The notes below the pieces were generated by a model. That model ran no database searches. It saw only the letters and a program-made list of their open reading frames with translations, and had not been told where the DNA came from. A stretch of DNA of 64,000 nt, from positions 372,001-436,000 of the forward strand of contig NZ_PXYL01000002.1 in NCBI RefSeq assembly GCF_003012705.1. The letters run 5' to 3'. A program made the position numbers and the translations under genes. This stretch comes from Pseudaminobacter soli (ex Li et al. 2025). Its GTDB lineage: Bacteria > Pseudomonadota > Alphaproteobacteria > Rhizobiales > Rhizobiaceae. This document shows positions 7,286 to 16,647 of the stretch, one piece after another; within the stretch, counting starts at the first letter, position 1, and the number at the start of each line of letters is the position of its first letter.

Positions 7286-8395
7286 TTACTTGGAAACCAG
7301 CGCCAGGAACTTTTCCAGCGCGGACGAATAGTTGTCGGCATACCACTCGGCGCTGAGCGTGACCTGCTTGGCCTCAGCTTCCGGCGACACGCAGTTCAGC
7401 GCCTTCTTGTCGTCCGGGATCAGTGCGTCGGCCTGCGGGTTGGCCGGGCCGTTGCCGAGCAGGTCGAACAGAGCCACCTGGCTCAGCGCGTCCTGGGAGG
7501 ATGCGATGAAGCGCATGGCATTGTCGCGGCCGGCGGGGTTGCCCTTCGGTGTGATCCAGGTCGACGAGTTGAGGAAGCCGCCCTCGTAGCCCCACTTGAT
7601 CTGGTCGCTGGTGTCGCGGCCGAGCAGGATGGCGCGGGTGTTCCAGATATAGCCCATCGTCGCCTCGCCCTCGAGCAGAAGCTGCTGGCTTTCAGCACCC
7701 GAACCCCAGAAAGAGATGATGTGCGGCTTGAGCTCTTCGATCTTGGCGAGCGCGCGTTCGATGTTGAGCGGATAGAGCTCTTCCGGCTTCACGCCGTCGG
7801 CCAGCAGGGCGGCCTCCAGCATACCGTTCATCCACTTGTACATGGTGCGCTTGCCGGGGAACTTGTCGACGTTCCAGAAGTCGGCCGGCGACTTCGGCGC
7901 TTCGTCCGAGAACTTGGCGGAGTCGTAGGCTAGCACATAGGAGAAGAAGTAGCCCGCGGTGCCGAACTCGTAGTCATAGCCCTTGCGGATCTTGGCGCGG
8001 TCGATGACGTTGTAGTCGAGCGCTTCCAGAACGCCTTCCTTGCCGAAGGCGATGCCGAGATTGGCGTCGGCGTCGACGACGTCCCAGATGACTTTGCCGG
8101 AGGTGATCTGCGCCTTGATGGCGCCTTCGGTCGGGCCGCTGCCGTCGATGCGCACGGCAATGCCGGTTTCCTGCGTGAAGCGCTCGCCGAAGGCCTTCTG
8201 GAAGGCCTCGATGGCGTCACCGCCCCAGTTGGCGATGACGAGCTGGTCGCCCGCGAACGCCATCTTGGCGCGCATCGCCACCGGCACGCTCAGCAGGAGG
8301 GCAGCGGCCTTGACGAAGCTGCGGCGGTCGATCTCGCCGGCGGCCGCGCGGCGGGTGAGGATTTCAAAGCAGTCGCGCTTGAAATGATCGGACAT
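7286..8395 (-). CDS. Extracellular solute-binding protein, PotD-like, Tat-type signal
   Basis: 369 residues from ATG 8395; earlier in-frame ATGs at 8416 and 8476 are less likely. The N-terminal RRSFVKAAALLL (about residues 24-35) is a twin-arginine-like signal, cleaved near AFA. The mature protein begins with QLVIANWGGDAIEAF, the usual first strand of PotD/YdcS-type binding proteins. It binds the ligand in the periplasm for the two permeases downstream. The spacing is 29 bases after the ATPase gene. The ligand is unknown. Confidence 0.9.
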   Translation of the reverse strand: MSDHFKRDCFEILTRRAAAGEIDRRSFVKAAALLLSVPVAMRAKMAFAGDQLVIANWGGDAIEAFQKAFGERFTQETGIAVRIDGSGPTEGAIKAQITSGKVIWDVVDADANLGIAFGKEGVLEALDYNVIDRAKIRKGYDYEFGTAGYFFSYVLAYDSAKFSDEAPKSPADFWNVDKFPGKRTMYKWMNGMLEAALLADGVKPEELYPLNIERALAKIEELKPHIISFWGSGAESQQLLLEGEATMGYIWNTRAILLGRDTSDQIKWGYEGGFLNSSTWITPKGNPAGRDNAMRFIASSQDALSQVALFDLLGNGPANPQADALIPDDKKALNCVSPEAEAKQVTLSAEWYADNYSSALEKFLALVSK

Positions 8396-8424
8396 GATTT
8401 TGGTTTTCACTCCCATTAAAAGGT

Positions 8425-9525
8425 TCAGGCGTTGCGGTCGTCGTGCAGGATGAAGCCGCTCTCGACGGGCCAGCACACTTTGGTTTCGGCGCCGACAGCC
8501 AGTGCGGCCGCAGCCGAATTATCCGGGACGGAAAGCAACAGGCGCTGGCCGGTGGCTAGGGCAACCTGCAGGCTCATTTCCGCGCCGTTGAAGATCTTGT
8601 CGGCAATCACGCCGGCAACGCTGTTGTCGTCCGCGCCAGCTGCGCCAATGCGCAGATGCTCGGGACGAACCGCAAGCAGGGACTGCCGACCGGCAAGCGC
8701 AGCGGCACCGGTTGGTGCCGACAGCGTCGCCTCGCCAAGGCGGCCGGTGGCGCGCCCGTCAATAGCGCTGCAGCCTTCGAGCGGGAGGAGATTGATACGG
8801 CCGAGGAACTCGGCGACGAAGCGATTGTCCGGCCGCGTGTAGATCGCGCGGGGCTCGGCCGCCTGCATCAGCTGGCCATGGTTGAAGATTGCGATGCGAT
8901 CCGAAAGCGCCAGCGCTTCGCTCTGATCGTGCGTGACGAAGACGAAGGTGGTGCCGGTCTCACGGTGTACGCGCTTCATCTCGGCCTGAAGGCCCTCACG
9001 CAGATTCTTGTCGAGGGCGGAGAACGGCTCGTCGAGCAGGAGAACGCCCGGCTCGAACACCAGCGCACGTGCCAGCGCCACGCGCTGCTGCTGACCGCCG
9101 GAAAGCTGCGCAGGCCTCTTGTGGGCATGAGCCGAAAGGCCGACACGCTCGATCATGTCGCCCACGCGCTTCTTGATCTCGGCGGCGGGCACCTTACGCA
9201 CCTTTAGCGGGAAGGCGACGTTGTCGGTCACCGACAGGTGAGGGAACAGCGCGTAGCCCTGAAACACCATGCCGAAATTGCGCTTGTCGGCCGGGCGGTC
9301 GGTAATGTCGACGCCATCCTCTTCGAGGCGCCCGCGGCTCGGCTTCAGGAAGCCGGCGAGCGCCATCAGAAAGGTCGTCTTGCCCGAGCCGGACGGGCCG
9401 AGCAGGGTCAGGAATTCGCCTGCAGCGATAGTCAGGTCAAGGCTGCGCAAGGCTTCGAAATTACCGAAGGACTTGCCGAGGCCGATTGCACTGAGTTGAG
9501 AGGCGCGATGTCGTTGAGGGGCCAA
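8425..9525 (-). CDS. ABC transporter ATP-binding protein, PotA-like
   Basis: The nucleotide-binding subunit of the PotABCD-like importer. Walker A is GPSGSGKTT, the signature LSGGQQQRVALARAL, Walker B DEPFSALDK and the H-loop VFVTHD. A C-terminal TOBE-type domain follows from about residue 240. I chose a TTG start at 9525 because GGGGGAG stands five bases before it and the protein then begins at family-like distance from the first strand. The ATG at 9621 (398 residues) has no ribosome binding site and would overlap the LysR gene by 20 bases. Confidence 0.85.
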   Translation of the reverse strand: MAPQRHRASQLSAIGLGKSFGNFEALRSLDLTIAAGEFLTLLGPSGSGKTTFLMALAGFLKPSRGRLEEDGVDITDRPADKRNFGMVFQGYALFPHLSVTDNVAFPLKVRKVPAAEIKKRVGDMIERVGLSAHAHKRPAQLSGGQQQRVALARALVFEPGVLLLDEPFSALDKNLREGLQAEMKRVHRETGTTFVFVTHDQSEALALSDRIAIFNHGQLMQAAEPRAIYTRPDNRFVAEFLGRINLLPLEGCSAIDGRATGRLGEATLSAPTGAAALAGRQSLLAVRPEHLRIGAAGADDNSVAGVIADKIFNGAEMSLQVALATGQRLLLSVPDNSAAAALAVGAETKVCWPVESGFILHDDRNA

Positions 9526-9601
9526 ACCCACTCCCCCTTTTCTATTTTTGCGGGACGATAGGTTGAAAACCGAATTCACCACAATGGAATAATTTGCGTA
9601 G

Positions 9602-10537
9602 TTAAGCTGAAAACGATTCATGATTGCGTGAACGAAGCAACTGACGGCTCTCCGCGAGGCTTGTTTTCAACCAGTTGCAGAAGGCGCTTACGATCGGCTG
9701 ATCGAGCTTGTGCCGTTCGCAGACCAGAAAATAGGACTCCGGCGATTTGATGGTGCTGTCGAAGGGGCGCACGAGGTCGCCGTCGGTCAACGCCTTGCCG
9801 CAGACGATGTCGTCGCCCATGGCCATGCCCTGCCCGGCGATCGCGGCGGCCTGGGCAAGATACACGTCGGAAAAGACGATGCTGTTTTCGGGGTCTGGCA
9901 TCGGCAGGCCATAGGTGCCGAACCAGAGCGACCAGTCGTGAAAATCGTTGAGGTGCAGCAGCGTGAGCCGCGTTAGGTCCTCAGGCGTGTGGATATTGTT
10001 GGCGTTGAGCAGAACCGGGCTGCAGATCGGCGTGAATTCAACCTGCGCCAGAAGCTCCGACCAATGGTTTGGCCAGCTGCCGGCGCCGAAGGCGATGAAC
10101 ACATCCGATTCGGGGTCGCTGACATCGTCCAGCCGGCGCGGTGTCATCAGCTTGATACGCACGAGCGGGTAGAGGCTGCGGAAGTCGCTGAGGTGATTGC
10201 ATAGCCAGAAGGTGGCGAAGCCCGGCGTGCAGGAGATCGTCAGCCGGCCGTGAAGCTGCACATCGTCGGCGATCTCGGCCGCCTGCGCGATAAGCCCCAG
10301 CGCCGTGCGCACCTCCTGCGCGTAGCGGCGGCCAAATGGGGTGAGCTCGATGCCCTTGCCGTCGCGCTCGGTGAGTTCGAGCCCCAACTCGCGCTCGAGG
10401 AAGCGCAACTGGTGGCTGATGGCGCTCGGGGTGCGATGCAGTTCCTGCGCTGCTTGCCAAAGGCTGCCGTGGCGGGCGACCGCGTCGAAGGCCCGCAAGG
10501 CGCTCATGGAAGGCAGGTTTCGGGCCGGCCAGGTCAT
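9602..10537 (-). CDS. LysR-family regulator (GcvA-like)
   Basis: 311 residues from ATG 10537, which is preceded by GGGAGGAAAC; the frame is open much further upstream but that part crosses the divergent promoter. The winged helix-turn-helix covers about residues 8-67 (ALRAFDAVARHGSLWQAA then SAISHQL), with the effector domain after residue 90. It lies between the transporter genes it precedes and the divergent hydrolase operon at 10722, the classic position of a LysR regulator that controls both. The effector is probably the transported compound or a product. Confidence 0.88.
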   Translation of the reverse strand: MTWPARNLPSMSALRAFDAVARHGSLWQAAQELHRTPSAISHQLRFLERELGLELTERDGKGIELTPFGRRYAQEVRTALGLIAQAAEIADDVQLHGRLTISCTPGFATFWLCNHLSDFRSLYPLVRIKLMTPRRLDDVSDPESDVFIAFGAGSWPNHWSELLAQVEFTPICSPVLLNANNIHTPEDLTRLTLLHLNDFHDWSLWFGTYGLPMPDPENSIVFSDVYLAQAAAIAGQGMAMGDDIVCGKALTDGDLVRPFDSTIKSPESYFLVCERHKLDQPIVSAFCNWLKTSLAESRQLLRSRNHESFSA

Positions 10538-10559
10538 GTTTCCTCCCAAAGATGAAAAA

Positions 10560-10576
10560 GTCTCAACAGTGGAGAC
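10560..10576. promoter_or_regulatory. Candidate LysR operator in divergent promoter
   Basis: GTCTC, AACAGTG, GAGAC is a perfect 5-bp-arm inverted repeat 23 bases upstream of the LysR start and about 146 bases upstream of the M20 gene. Its size fits a LysR half-site pair. Predicted from position and symmetry only. Confidence 0.4.
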
Positions 10577-10721
10577 AATATATATCACTTTCTGAAAATC
10601 CCATTCACCCCATACCATGGATTTGCAATGAGCCAGGCTTGCCCGGCTCCGGAGGATCAATCTTGCCGGCCCCTTTGCCGGCAATGCGTGCAAGTCACGC
10701 GGGGACAAATACGAGCAGCCG

Positions 10722-12302
10722 ATGACCAATATTGTCGAGCAAACCGCCACGCACTGGGTCGACGAAAACGCAGCCGACCTGTCGAAGTGGACCAGCGAAA
10801 TCTGGCATAAGGGCGAGACGGCCTGGCGCGAATACGAATCCGCAGCCTGGTATGTCGAGCGCCTTCGCGCCGAAGGCTTCGAGGTCGAGGAAGGCTCGGG
10901 CGGCATGCCAACCGCTTTCGCGGCCAAGTGGTCGAATGGCGAGGGCGGCCCGGTCATCGGCTCCTATGCCGAATACGACGCCGTGCCGGGCAACTGCCAG
11001 GCGGCGAGCACCGTCAAGGAGCCGCGCGCGGGCCTCAACGAACATGCCGGCGGCCACACCGATCCGCATTCGGCGCTCGGCATGAGCGCCTTCGGCGGCC
11101 TGCTTGCCACCAAGGCAGCAATGCAGGCGCACAACATTCCGGGAACGCTGAAGTTCTTCGGCGAGCCGGCCGAGAAGGTGCGCGGCTCCAAGCCGATTCA
11201 CGCGGCCAAGGGCTATTATGACGGCCTCGACGCCATGATCAGCTTCCACCCCTGCTACATGCTGCCGCTGTGCAACACGGTGAACTGGGACACGCATTGC
11301 GGCGCGGCTTACGCGATGGTCTATCGCTTTGTCTGCGACGAGCCGGAGACGTGGCTGAAGCGTGCCGACGGCCTGCCGATCCCGCAGGCGCACAGCGCCG
11401 TGCGCGCGCCGGGCGCCAACGACGCGCTTTTCTACATGTACAACGCCTCCAAGGCGCTGCGCGATTCGATGCTGCCGCATATGGGCGGTTGGTCGATCAG
11501 CGAGGCGATCCTGACGGCCGGTCAGGCGACGGCCGACAACCTGCCGGCGCGACTCGCCGAAATCCAGTACATCATCCGCGTGCCGACCGTGGAGATGGCC
11601 GAGCAGGCGACGCTGATCCTCGACCGCAACGCGGAAGCGGCCGCCAAGCTGGCGCATTGCCGCGTGGAGAAGATCTGGGTGTCGAAGTCGCGCCCCGGCC
11701 TTGCCAACCATGCCATGGCCGAACTGGTCTATGGCAAGCTCGCCGCCGTCGGCGCGCCGAAGTGGGGAGAGCGCGCCAAGGAGATCGCCCGCGAGATCCA
11801 GGCCAATGTCGGCCTCGAGCCGATGGCCGAGCCTTTCCTGCCTGATTGCGAGAAGCTGATCGCGCCGCAGGAGGCCGAGCGCATCCTGCGCCAGGACCTG
11901 CCGCCGTCGCAGATCAACTACACCTCGGACGACTACACCGACATGTGCTGGCACGCGCCCACCGCGCGCCTCTACATCGCCCGTCCGATGCTGACCGGTC
12001 CGGCCGGCTTTGCCTATCCGGACTGGGTGATGAACGCTCTGGGCGGCATTCCAGAGACCATCGACCCGATGGTGGTGTGCGCTTCCAAGACCATCGCCCA
12101 CTCGATGCTCGAACTGATGCAGAACGCCGAGTTGCGCGCCGCTACCCGCAAGGAGTTCGAGGAGCGCACCGGCGGTGGCGTCGGCGGCACGAACTGGATC
12201 CCGCCGCTTGCCGACTACGAAGCGCCGATCGGCTTGCGTTGGCCCGAATATGTCACCACCGTACGCGGCCGCGAATGGTGGATCCCGAGCGCCGGCTACT
12301 GA
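10722..12302 (+). CDS. M20-family amidohydrolase, AbgB-like
   Basis: A 526-residue cytosolic metallo-hydrolase. It shows the AbgB-type features: GSYAEYDAVPG near residue 85, a metal-ligand stretch NEHAGGHTDPHSALG near 107-121, FGEPAEKVRGSK near 146 and an inserted domain in the middle. The characterised relative AbgB is part of the p-aminobenzoyl-glutamate hydrolase; others cleave indole-3-acetyl-aspartate. It is likely to cut an amide bond in the compound brought in by the divergent ABC system. It is first in a run of four plus-strand genes with short spacing. The substrate is not identified. Confidence 0.8.
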   Translation: MTNIVEQTATHWVDENAADLSKWTSEIWHKGETAWREYESAAWYVERLRAEGFEVEEGSGGMPTAFAAKWSNGEGGPVIGSYAEYDAVPGNCQAASTVKEPRAGLNEHAGGHTDPHSALGMSAFGGLLATKAAMQAHNIPGTLKFFGEPAEKVRGSKPIHAAKGYYDGLDAMISFHPCYMLPLCNTVNWDTHCGAAYAMVYRFVCDEPETWLKRADGLPIPQAHSAVRAPGANDALFYMYNASKALRDSMLPHMGGWSISEAILTAGQATADNLPARLAEIQYIIRVPTVEMAEQATLILDRNAEAAAKLAHCRVEKIWVSKSRPGLANHAMAELVYGKLAAVGAPKWGERAKEIAREIQANVGLEPMAEPFLPDCEKLIAPQEAERILRQDLPPSQINYTSDDYTDMCWHAPTARLYIARPMLTGPAGFAYPDWVMNALGGIPETIDPMVVCASKTIAHSMLELMQNAELRAATRKEFEERTGGGVGGTNWIPPLADYEAPIGLRWPEYVTTVRGREWWIPSAGY

Positions 12303-12343
12303 GCCGGCACTCAACGTTCTTTTCTGATAGGTAGCTTACCGAA

Positions 12344-14071
12344 ATGCGCGTTCTCTACGACCACCGCCCGAGCCACTCGGCCCGCAGCGCCTTTGCGGAC
12401 CTCGTGCTCGTCAACGGCCGCATCTATACCGGCGATCCGGGCCTGCCCTGGTGTCAGGCGCTGGCAGTGGCGCGCGGGCGCATCGTCGCCCGCGGCGAGC
12501 GCGCGGATGTCGAACACCTGATCGATGCGCAGACGAAAGTGATGGATCTCGGCGGGCGCTTCGCCATGCCTGGCCTCTACGACATGCACACCCATCCGGA
12601 TCTTGCGCTGGCCCCGCGCTATGCCGAAGATCTCGACATCGGCATCGTCGATCCGACGCCGGACCAGGTTCGCGATGCGATCCTGGCCTATGCGGCCAAG
12701 CACCCGGACCGCGAGTGGATCTACGGCCAGTATTTCGTCCGCTACACCTTCCGTCAGGCCGGTCTCGTTCCTGGCAAGGAATGGCTGGACACGGTGATGC
12801 CCGACCGTCCGGTCGCGCTGCTCGACCGCATGTGGGGCACCATGATGGTCAACAGCGAGGCGCTTCGCCGCGCCGGCATCACCAATGAAACGCCGGATCC
12901 GGCCAATGGCTATCTCGAGCGCGACCCGGTTAGCGGCGAGCCGACGGGACTGCTGATCGACGGCGCCTATGCGCTGATCCATGCGGCGATGCCGCCGACG
13001 CCGGTGCCGGTGCTGCGCGCCGCCTATCGCGACGGCGTGCACTATCAGTCCGCGCGCGGCGTCGTGTCGACGAAATATGTCCATGTCTGCGAAAGCAGGC
13101 TCGACGCCCTGCAGTCGCTGGATCAGACGGGCGAGCTCACGCTGCGCGTCGAGGCCGCGATCAGTTGGCAGGACGACATCTTCCCGGTGCGCCGTCGCTG
13201 GGAGTTGCTGGCCGGCGAGCGCCACTACTACCGCTCGGCTCGGCTCAACGCCAATGCGGTGAAATTCCACTTCGACGGCACGGTCGAACCGCGCTCATCC
13301 TATCTGATGACGCCCTGGGATGGCGGCAACACCACCTGGAGCGGCAAGCTCAACCTGACGCCCGAGCATCTTGCCGACATGATCTGGGACATGGACCGTC
13401 AGGGCATCCGCGTCATCGCCCACTGCACCGGCGACGGGGCTTCCGACACCTTCCTCGACGCGGTCGAGGAAGCGCGCCGGCGTCCGGGCGGGCTGGGCGT
13501 GCGCCACCAGTGCGCGCACTCGACCATCCTGCACGGCAGCAATCTCAAGCGCTTCCGCGACCTCAATGTCACCGCCGAGTTCTCGCCGGTGTCGTGGTAT
13601 CCGTCGAAATTCGTGTCCGGCGCCCGCTCGGGCTACGGCCCGGAGCGCCTGTCGCGCGCCTACAACATCAAGGGCGTGCTGGAAGCCGGCGGCGTCGCCG
13701 TCATCGGCACCGACTGGCCGGTCAGCCCGCTCGATCCGTGGATCGCGCTGGAAACCATGGTCACCCGCGCCAATCCGTGGGGCGAGGGCGAGGGCCAGTT
13801 CGGCGAGCCGATCTCGCTCAAGCAGGCCATTGACGTGATGACCAAGAACGGCGCCTGGTCGATGGGCATCGAACACGAGGCGGGCTCGCTCGAGGTCGGC
13901 AAGTCGGCCGACATCATCGTGCTCGACCGCAACCTGTTCGAGGTCGAGCCGCAGGGCAACATCCACTCCACCAAGGTGGACCTGACCTTCATGCAGGGTC
14001 AGCTCGTGCACGACCGGCTGAACGAGAACTCCGATGCCGTGTGGCACGGGGAGGCGCCCCAGCTATGGTGA
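12344..14071 (+). CDS. YtcJ-like metal-dependent amidohydrolase
   Basis: 575 residues, amidohydrolase superfamily (amidohydrolase 3 / YtcJ group). The first metal motif DMHTHPD has H82 and H84. Further ligands probably come from VIAHCTGD near 360 and GTDWPVSPLDPW near 450. The composite beta-sandwich is formed by the N-terminal part (VLVNGRIYTGDPG) and C-terminal part (SADIIVLDRNLFEVEP). It would hydrolyse an amide, imide or cyclic amidine. It follows the M20 gene by 41 bases and its 3' end overlaps the G3E GTPase gene, so the two are probably made together. Confidence 0.82.
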   Translation: MRVLYDHRPSHSARSAFADLVLVNGRIYTGDPGLPWCQALAVARGRIVARGERADVEHLIDAQTKVMDLGGRFAMPGLYDMHTHPDLALAPRYAEDLDIGIVDPTPDQVRDAILAYAAKHPDREWIYGQYFVRYTFRQAGLVPGKEWLDTVMPDRPVALLDRMWGTMMVNSEALRRAGITNETPDPANGYLERDPVSGEPTGLLIDGAYALIHAAMPPTPVPVLRAAYRDGVHYQSARGVVSTKYVHVCESRLDALQSLDQTGELTLRVEAAISWQDDIFPVRRRWELLAGERHYYRSARLNANAVKFHFDGTVEPRSSYLMTPWDGGNTTWSGKLNLTPEHLADMIWDMDRQGIRVIAHCTGDGASDTFLDAVEEARRRPGGLGVRHQCAHSTILHGSNLKRFRDLNVTAEFSPVSWYPSKFVSGARSGYGPERLSRAYNIKGVLEAGGVAVIGTDWPVSPLDPWIALETMVTRANPWGEGEGQFGEPISLKQAIDVMTKNGAWSMGIEHEAGSLEVGKSADIIVLDRNLFEVEPQGNIHSTKVDLTFMQGQLVHDRLNENSDAVWHGEAPQLW

Positions 14072-15030
14072 CGAAGGGCGCCGCGCCCATGCCGGTCACC
14101 GTAATCGGCGGCTTTCTGGGTGCGGGCAAGACGACGCTCGTCAACCACATTCTGAGCGGCGACCATGGGCTCAAGGTCGCCGTGCTGGTAAATGACTTCG
14201 GCGCGATCAACATCGACGCCGCGCTGATCACTTCGATCGAGGGCGGCCTCTACAGCCTGTCCAATGGTTGCGTGTGCTGCGGCCTCAATCAGGGCTTTGT
14301 CGAGCAGCTGGAAGAGCTTCTGGCCGCCCGCGCCGACATCGACCACATCGTGATCGAGGCCAGCGGCGTGGCCGATCCCGCCCGCATCATGGACACGGTG
14401 CGCTATTCGCGCTTTGCCTCGCGCCTGCGCGCGGATGCCATCGTCGTGGTGGTCGACGCCGCCGGCTTCGACGAGGCGATTGCCGCTGCGCCCGGTCTCG
14501 CGGAAGCGCAGATCGGTTCGGCTGATCTTCTGATCCTCAACAAGACCGATCTGGTCGGCCGCGAACAGCTCGATGCATGGCGCGCGCGCTGGACCTTTCC
14601 GGACACCCGCATCGTCGAAACCATGAATGCGCTTGTGCCTTTCGACATCCTCTTCGCCGGCGAGATTTCGCCGCGCAGGGTTGCTTCATCGTTCGTCGCC
14701 GAGCCCGTCCACGAACAGGCGGTGAGTGCGATCTGGCGAAGCGAAGGCACAGTCGACCTGAAGCGCCTGCAGAAGGTGCTTGCCGGCCTGCCCACGGCGG
14801 TCTTTCGCGCCAAGGGTTTTTTGCGCGCGAACGATGGCCGCTGCTTCGCCGTGCATCTAGTCGGCACGCGTCTTTCCTTCGAGCAACTGGCAAAAGCGCT
14901 GGAAGGCCTCGACGCGGACAATATCCTCGTGCTCATCGGCTTCGGTGAGCGCCCACCCTTTGAATCCATCCTGGCGCAGCTCGACGGCTGCGCCGAACCT
15001 GCTGCGCCTGCCGCGAAAGGAACTGCCTGA
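14065..15030 (+). CDS. G3E-family P-loop GTPase (CobW/HypB/UreG type)
   Basis: 321 residues from ATG 14065, inside the end of the preceding gene and behind GGGGAGG; ATG 14041 gives 8 more residues. Walker A GGFLGAGKTT is at residues 15-24. The metal motif CVCC (C69, C71, C72) is typical of COG0523 metallochaperones. NKTD, the guanine-specificity motif, is near residue 160, and a CobW C-terminal domain follows. Placed between two amidohydrolases and a ThDP enzyme, it may deliver a metal to one of the hydrolases. This is inference; COG0523 proteins serve several metals. Confidence 0.85.
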   Translation: MVTKGAAPMPVTVIGGFLGAGKTTLVNHILSGDHGLKVAVLVNDFGAINIDAALITSIEGGLYSLSNGCVCCGLNQGFVEQLEELLAARADIDHIVIEASGVADPARIMDTVRYSRFASRLRADAIVVVVDAAGFDEAIAAAPGLAEAQIGSADLLILNKTDLVGREQLDAWRARWTFPDTRIVETMNALVPFDILFAGEISPRRVASSFVAEPVHEQAVSAIWRSEGTVDLKRLQKVLAGLPTAVFRAKGFLRANDGRCFAVHLVGTRLSFEQLAKALEGLDADNILVLIGFGERPPFESILAQLDGCAEPAAPAAKGTA

Positions 15031-16647
15031 ATGAAGACGGTTGGAACCTATCTGGTCGAACTGCTTGCCGCCTATGGCGTCGACACGGTGTTCGGCATTC
15101 CGGGCGTCCACACGGTGGAAATGTATCGCGGCCTGCCCGGCAGCGGCATCCGCCACATCACGCCGCGCCACGAGCAGGGCGCAGGCTTCATGGCCGACGG
15201 CTATGCCCGCACCACCGGCAAGCCGGGCGTTTGCTTCATCATCTCCGGTCCCGGCCTCACCAACATCGCCACCGCCATGGCGCAGGCCTATGGCGACTCG
15301 GTGCCCATGCTGGTTATCACCAGCGTCAATGCGCCGGGCCGCATGGGCTCGGGCGAGGGGCACCTGCACGAGCTACCCGACCAGCGTCAGGTCGGCCGCC
15401 AGTTCACCGCCTTCAGCCACACCGTGCTGCGCGCGGAAGAGCTGCCGCAGGTGATCGCGCGGGCCTTCGCCGTGTTCGCGTCGGCGCGGCCGCGCCCAGT
15501 GCATATCGAACTGCCGATCGATCTTCTGACCCTCGACGCTGCCGATCTTCCGCCGGCGCAAAAGCGCCCCGCGCCGACGCGTCCGGCGCCCGATCCTCAT
15601 GCGATTGCCGAGGCCGCTGCCATGTGTGCGGCGGCAAAGCGCCCGGTCATCATCGCCGGCGGCGGTGCGGCCGATGCTGGCGCACCGCTGCGCGCGCTGG
15701 CCGAAGCGCTCGACGCGCCGGTGGTCATGACGGTCAACGGCCGCGGCACGCTGCCGGCCGGTCATCCGCTCGGCGTGCCATGCAGCCCGGCGATGGGGCC
15801 CACCACGGCGCTCATCGAGGCAGCCGATCTGGTGATCGCGGCGGGCACGGAATTCGGTCCCACCGACTTCGATTTCTACGAGACCGGCGGCGCGCGCATA
15901 ACCGGCAAGCTGATCCGCATCGACATCGATCCCGAGCAGGCCATGCGCGGTCGCCCGGCGGATCTGGTGCTGATCTCGGACACGAAGTTTGCGCTTGAGG
16001 CGCTGGCCACTTCCGTCTCGCCGCATGCGGCGGGCGACGGCGCCGAGCGCGCCAAAACCGCTCGCGAAGGCGTGCGCGCCGAGCTCAATCCGGTTCTGCG
16101 TGCCGGCGCTCACCTCATGGAGGTCGTGCGCGACACGCTGCCCGACGTGGTGATTGCGGGCGACTCGGCCCAGCCGGTCTATGCCGGCTGCATCGACTTC
16201 GCAGCCAACAAGCCGCGCTCCTGGTTCTGCTCGGCCACCGGCTACGGCACGCTCGGCTATGCGCTGCCGGCAGCCGCAGGTGCGCTGATCGGCTCCGGCC
16301 GCCCCACCGTCTGCCTTGCCGGCGATGGCGGCATCCAGTTCACGCTGCCCGAACTCGGCTCGGCCCGCGAAGCTGAACTGCCGCTGATCGTCCTGCTGTG
16401 GAACAACAACGGCTATGGCGAGATCAAGGCCTATATGGAGGCGCGCGGCATCGAGCCGATCGGTGTCGACATCTACACGCCGGACTTCCTGACCATCGCA
16501 CGCGGCTTCGGCTGCGAGGCCGAAAAGCTCGAAGACCCGAGCGATTTGCCGGCTAAGCTGAAGGCTGCCACGCAACGCAACCGGCCGACCGTGATCGAGA
16601 TCGACGAAGCGGCCTACACCGCTTTCGTCGCCGCTCAGACTGGCTGA
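15031..16647 (+). CDS. Thiamine-diphosphate-dependent enzyme, possibly 5-guanidino-2-oxopentanoate decarboxylase (AruI-like)
   Basis: 538 residues with the three-domain order of acetolactate-synthase/decarboxylase enzymes. The catalytic glutamate is in RHEQG (E48), the cofactor motif begins GDGG at residue 431 and ends NNNG at 458-461. It lacks a regulatory partner subunit gene and sits in a catabolic operon, so it is not the housekeeping acetolactate synthase. The sequence style (HLHELPDQR near residue 111) is what I recall for proteins named AruI, which decarboxylate 2-ketoarginine. A 2-oxo acid decarboxylase acting after the hydrolases is plausible. It starts one base after the GTPase stop. 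Its stop overlaps the convergent thiD end by 13 bases. Confidence 0.75.
   Translation: MKTVGTYLVELLAAYGVDTVFGIPGVHTVEMYRGLPGSGIRHITPRHEQGAGFMADGYARTTGKPGVCFIISGPGLTNIATAMAQAYGDSVPMLVITSVNAPGRMGSGEGHLHELPDQRQVGRQFTAFSHTVLRAEELPQVIARAFAVFASARPRPVHIELPIDLLTLDAADLPPAQKRPAPTRPAPDPHAIAEAAAMCAAAKRPVIIAGGGAADAGAPLRALAEALDAPVVMTVNGRGTLPAGHPLGVPCSPAMGPTTALIEAADLVIAAGTEFGPTDFDFYETGGARITGKLIRIDIDPEQAMRGRPADLVLISDTKFALEALATSVSPHAAGDGAERAKTAREGVRAELNPVLRAGAHLMEVVRDTLPDVVIAGDSAQPVYAGCIDFAANKPRSWFCSATGYGTLGYALPAAAGALIGSGRPTVCLAGDGGIQFTLPELGSAREAELPLIVLLWNNNGYGEIKAYMEARGIEPIGVDIYTPDFLTIARGFGCEAEKLEDPSDLPAKLKAATQRNRPTVIEIDEAAYTAFVAAQTG

Noticed and set aside
10695-12314. 539-residue open frame opposite the AbgB-like gene
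   Set aside because: No recognisable domain; it mirrors the real gene's codon pattern and has no ribosome binding site.
15031-16647. Housekeeping acetolactate synthase large subunit
   Set aside because: No ilvH-like partner, catabolic neighbours and AruI-like wording argue against it.
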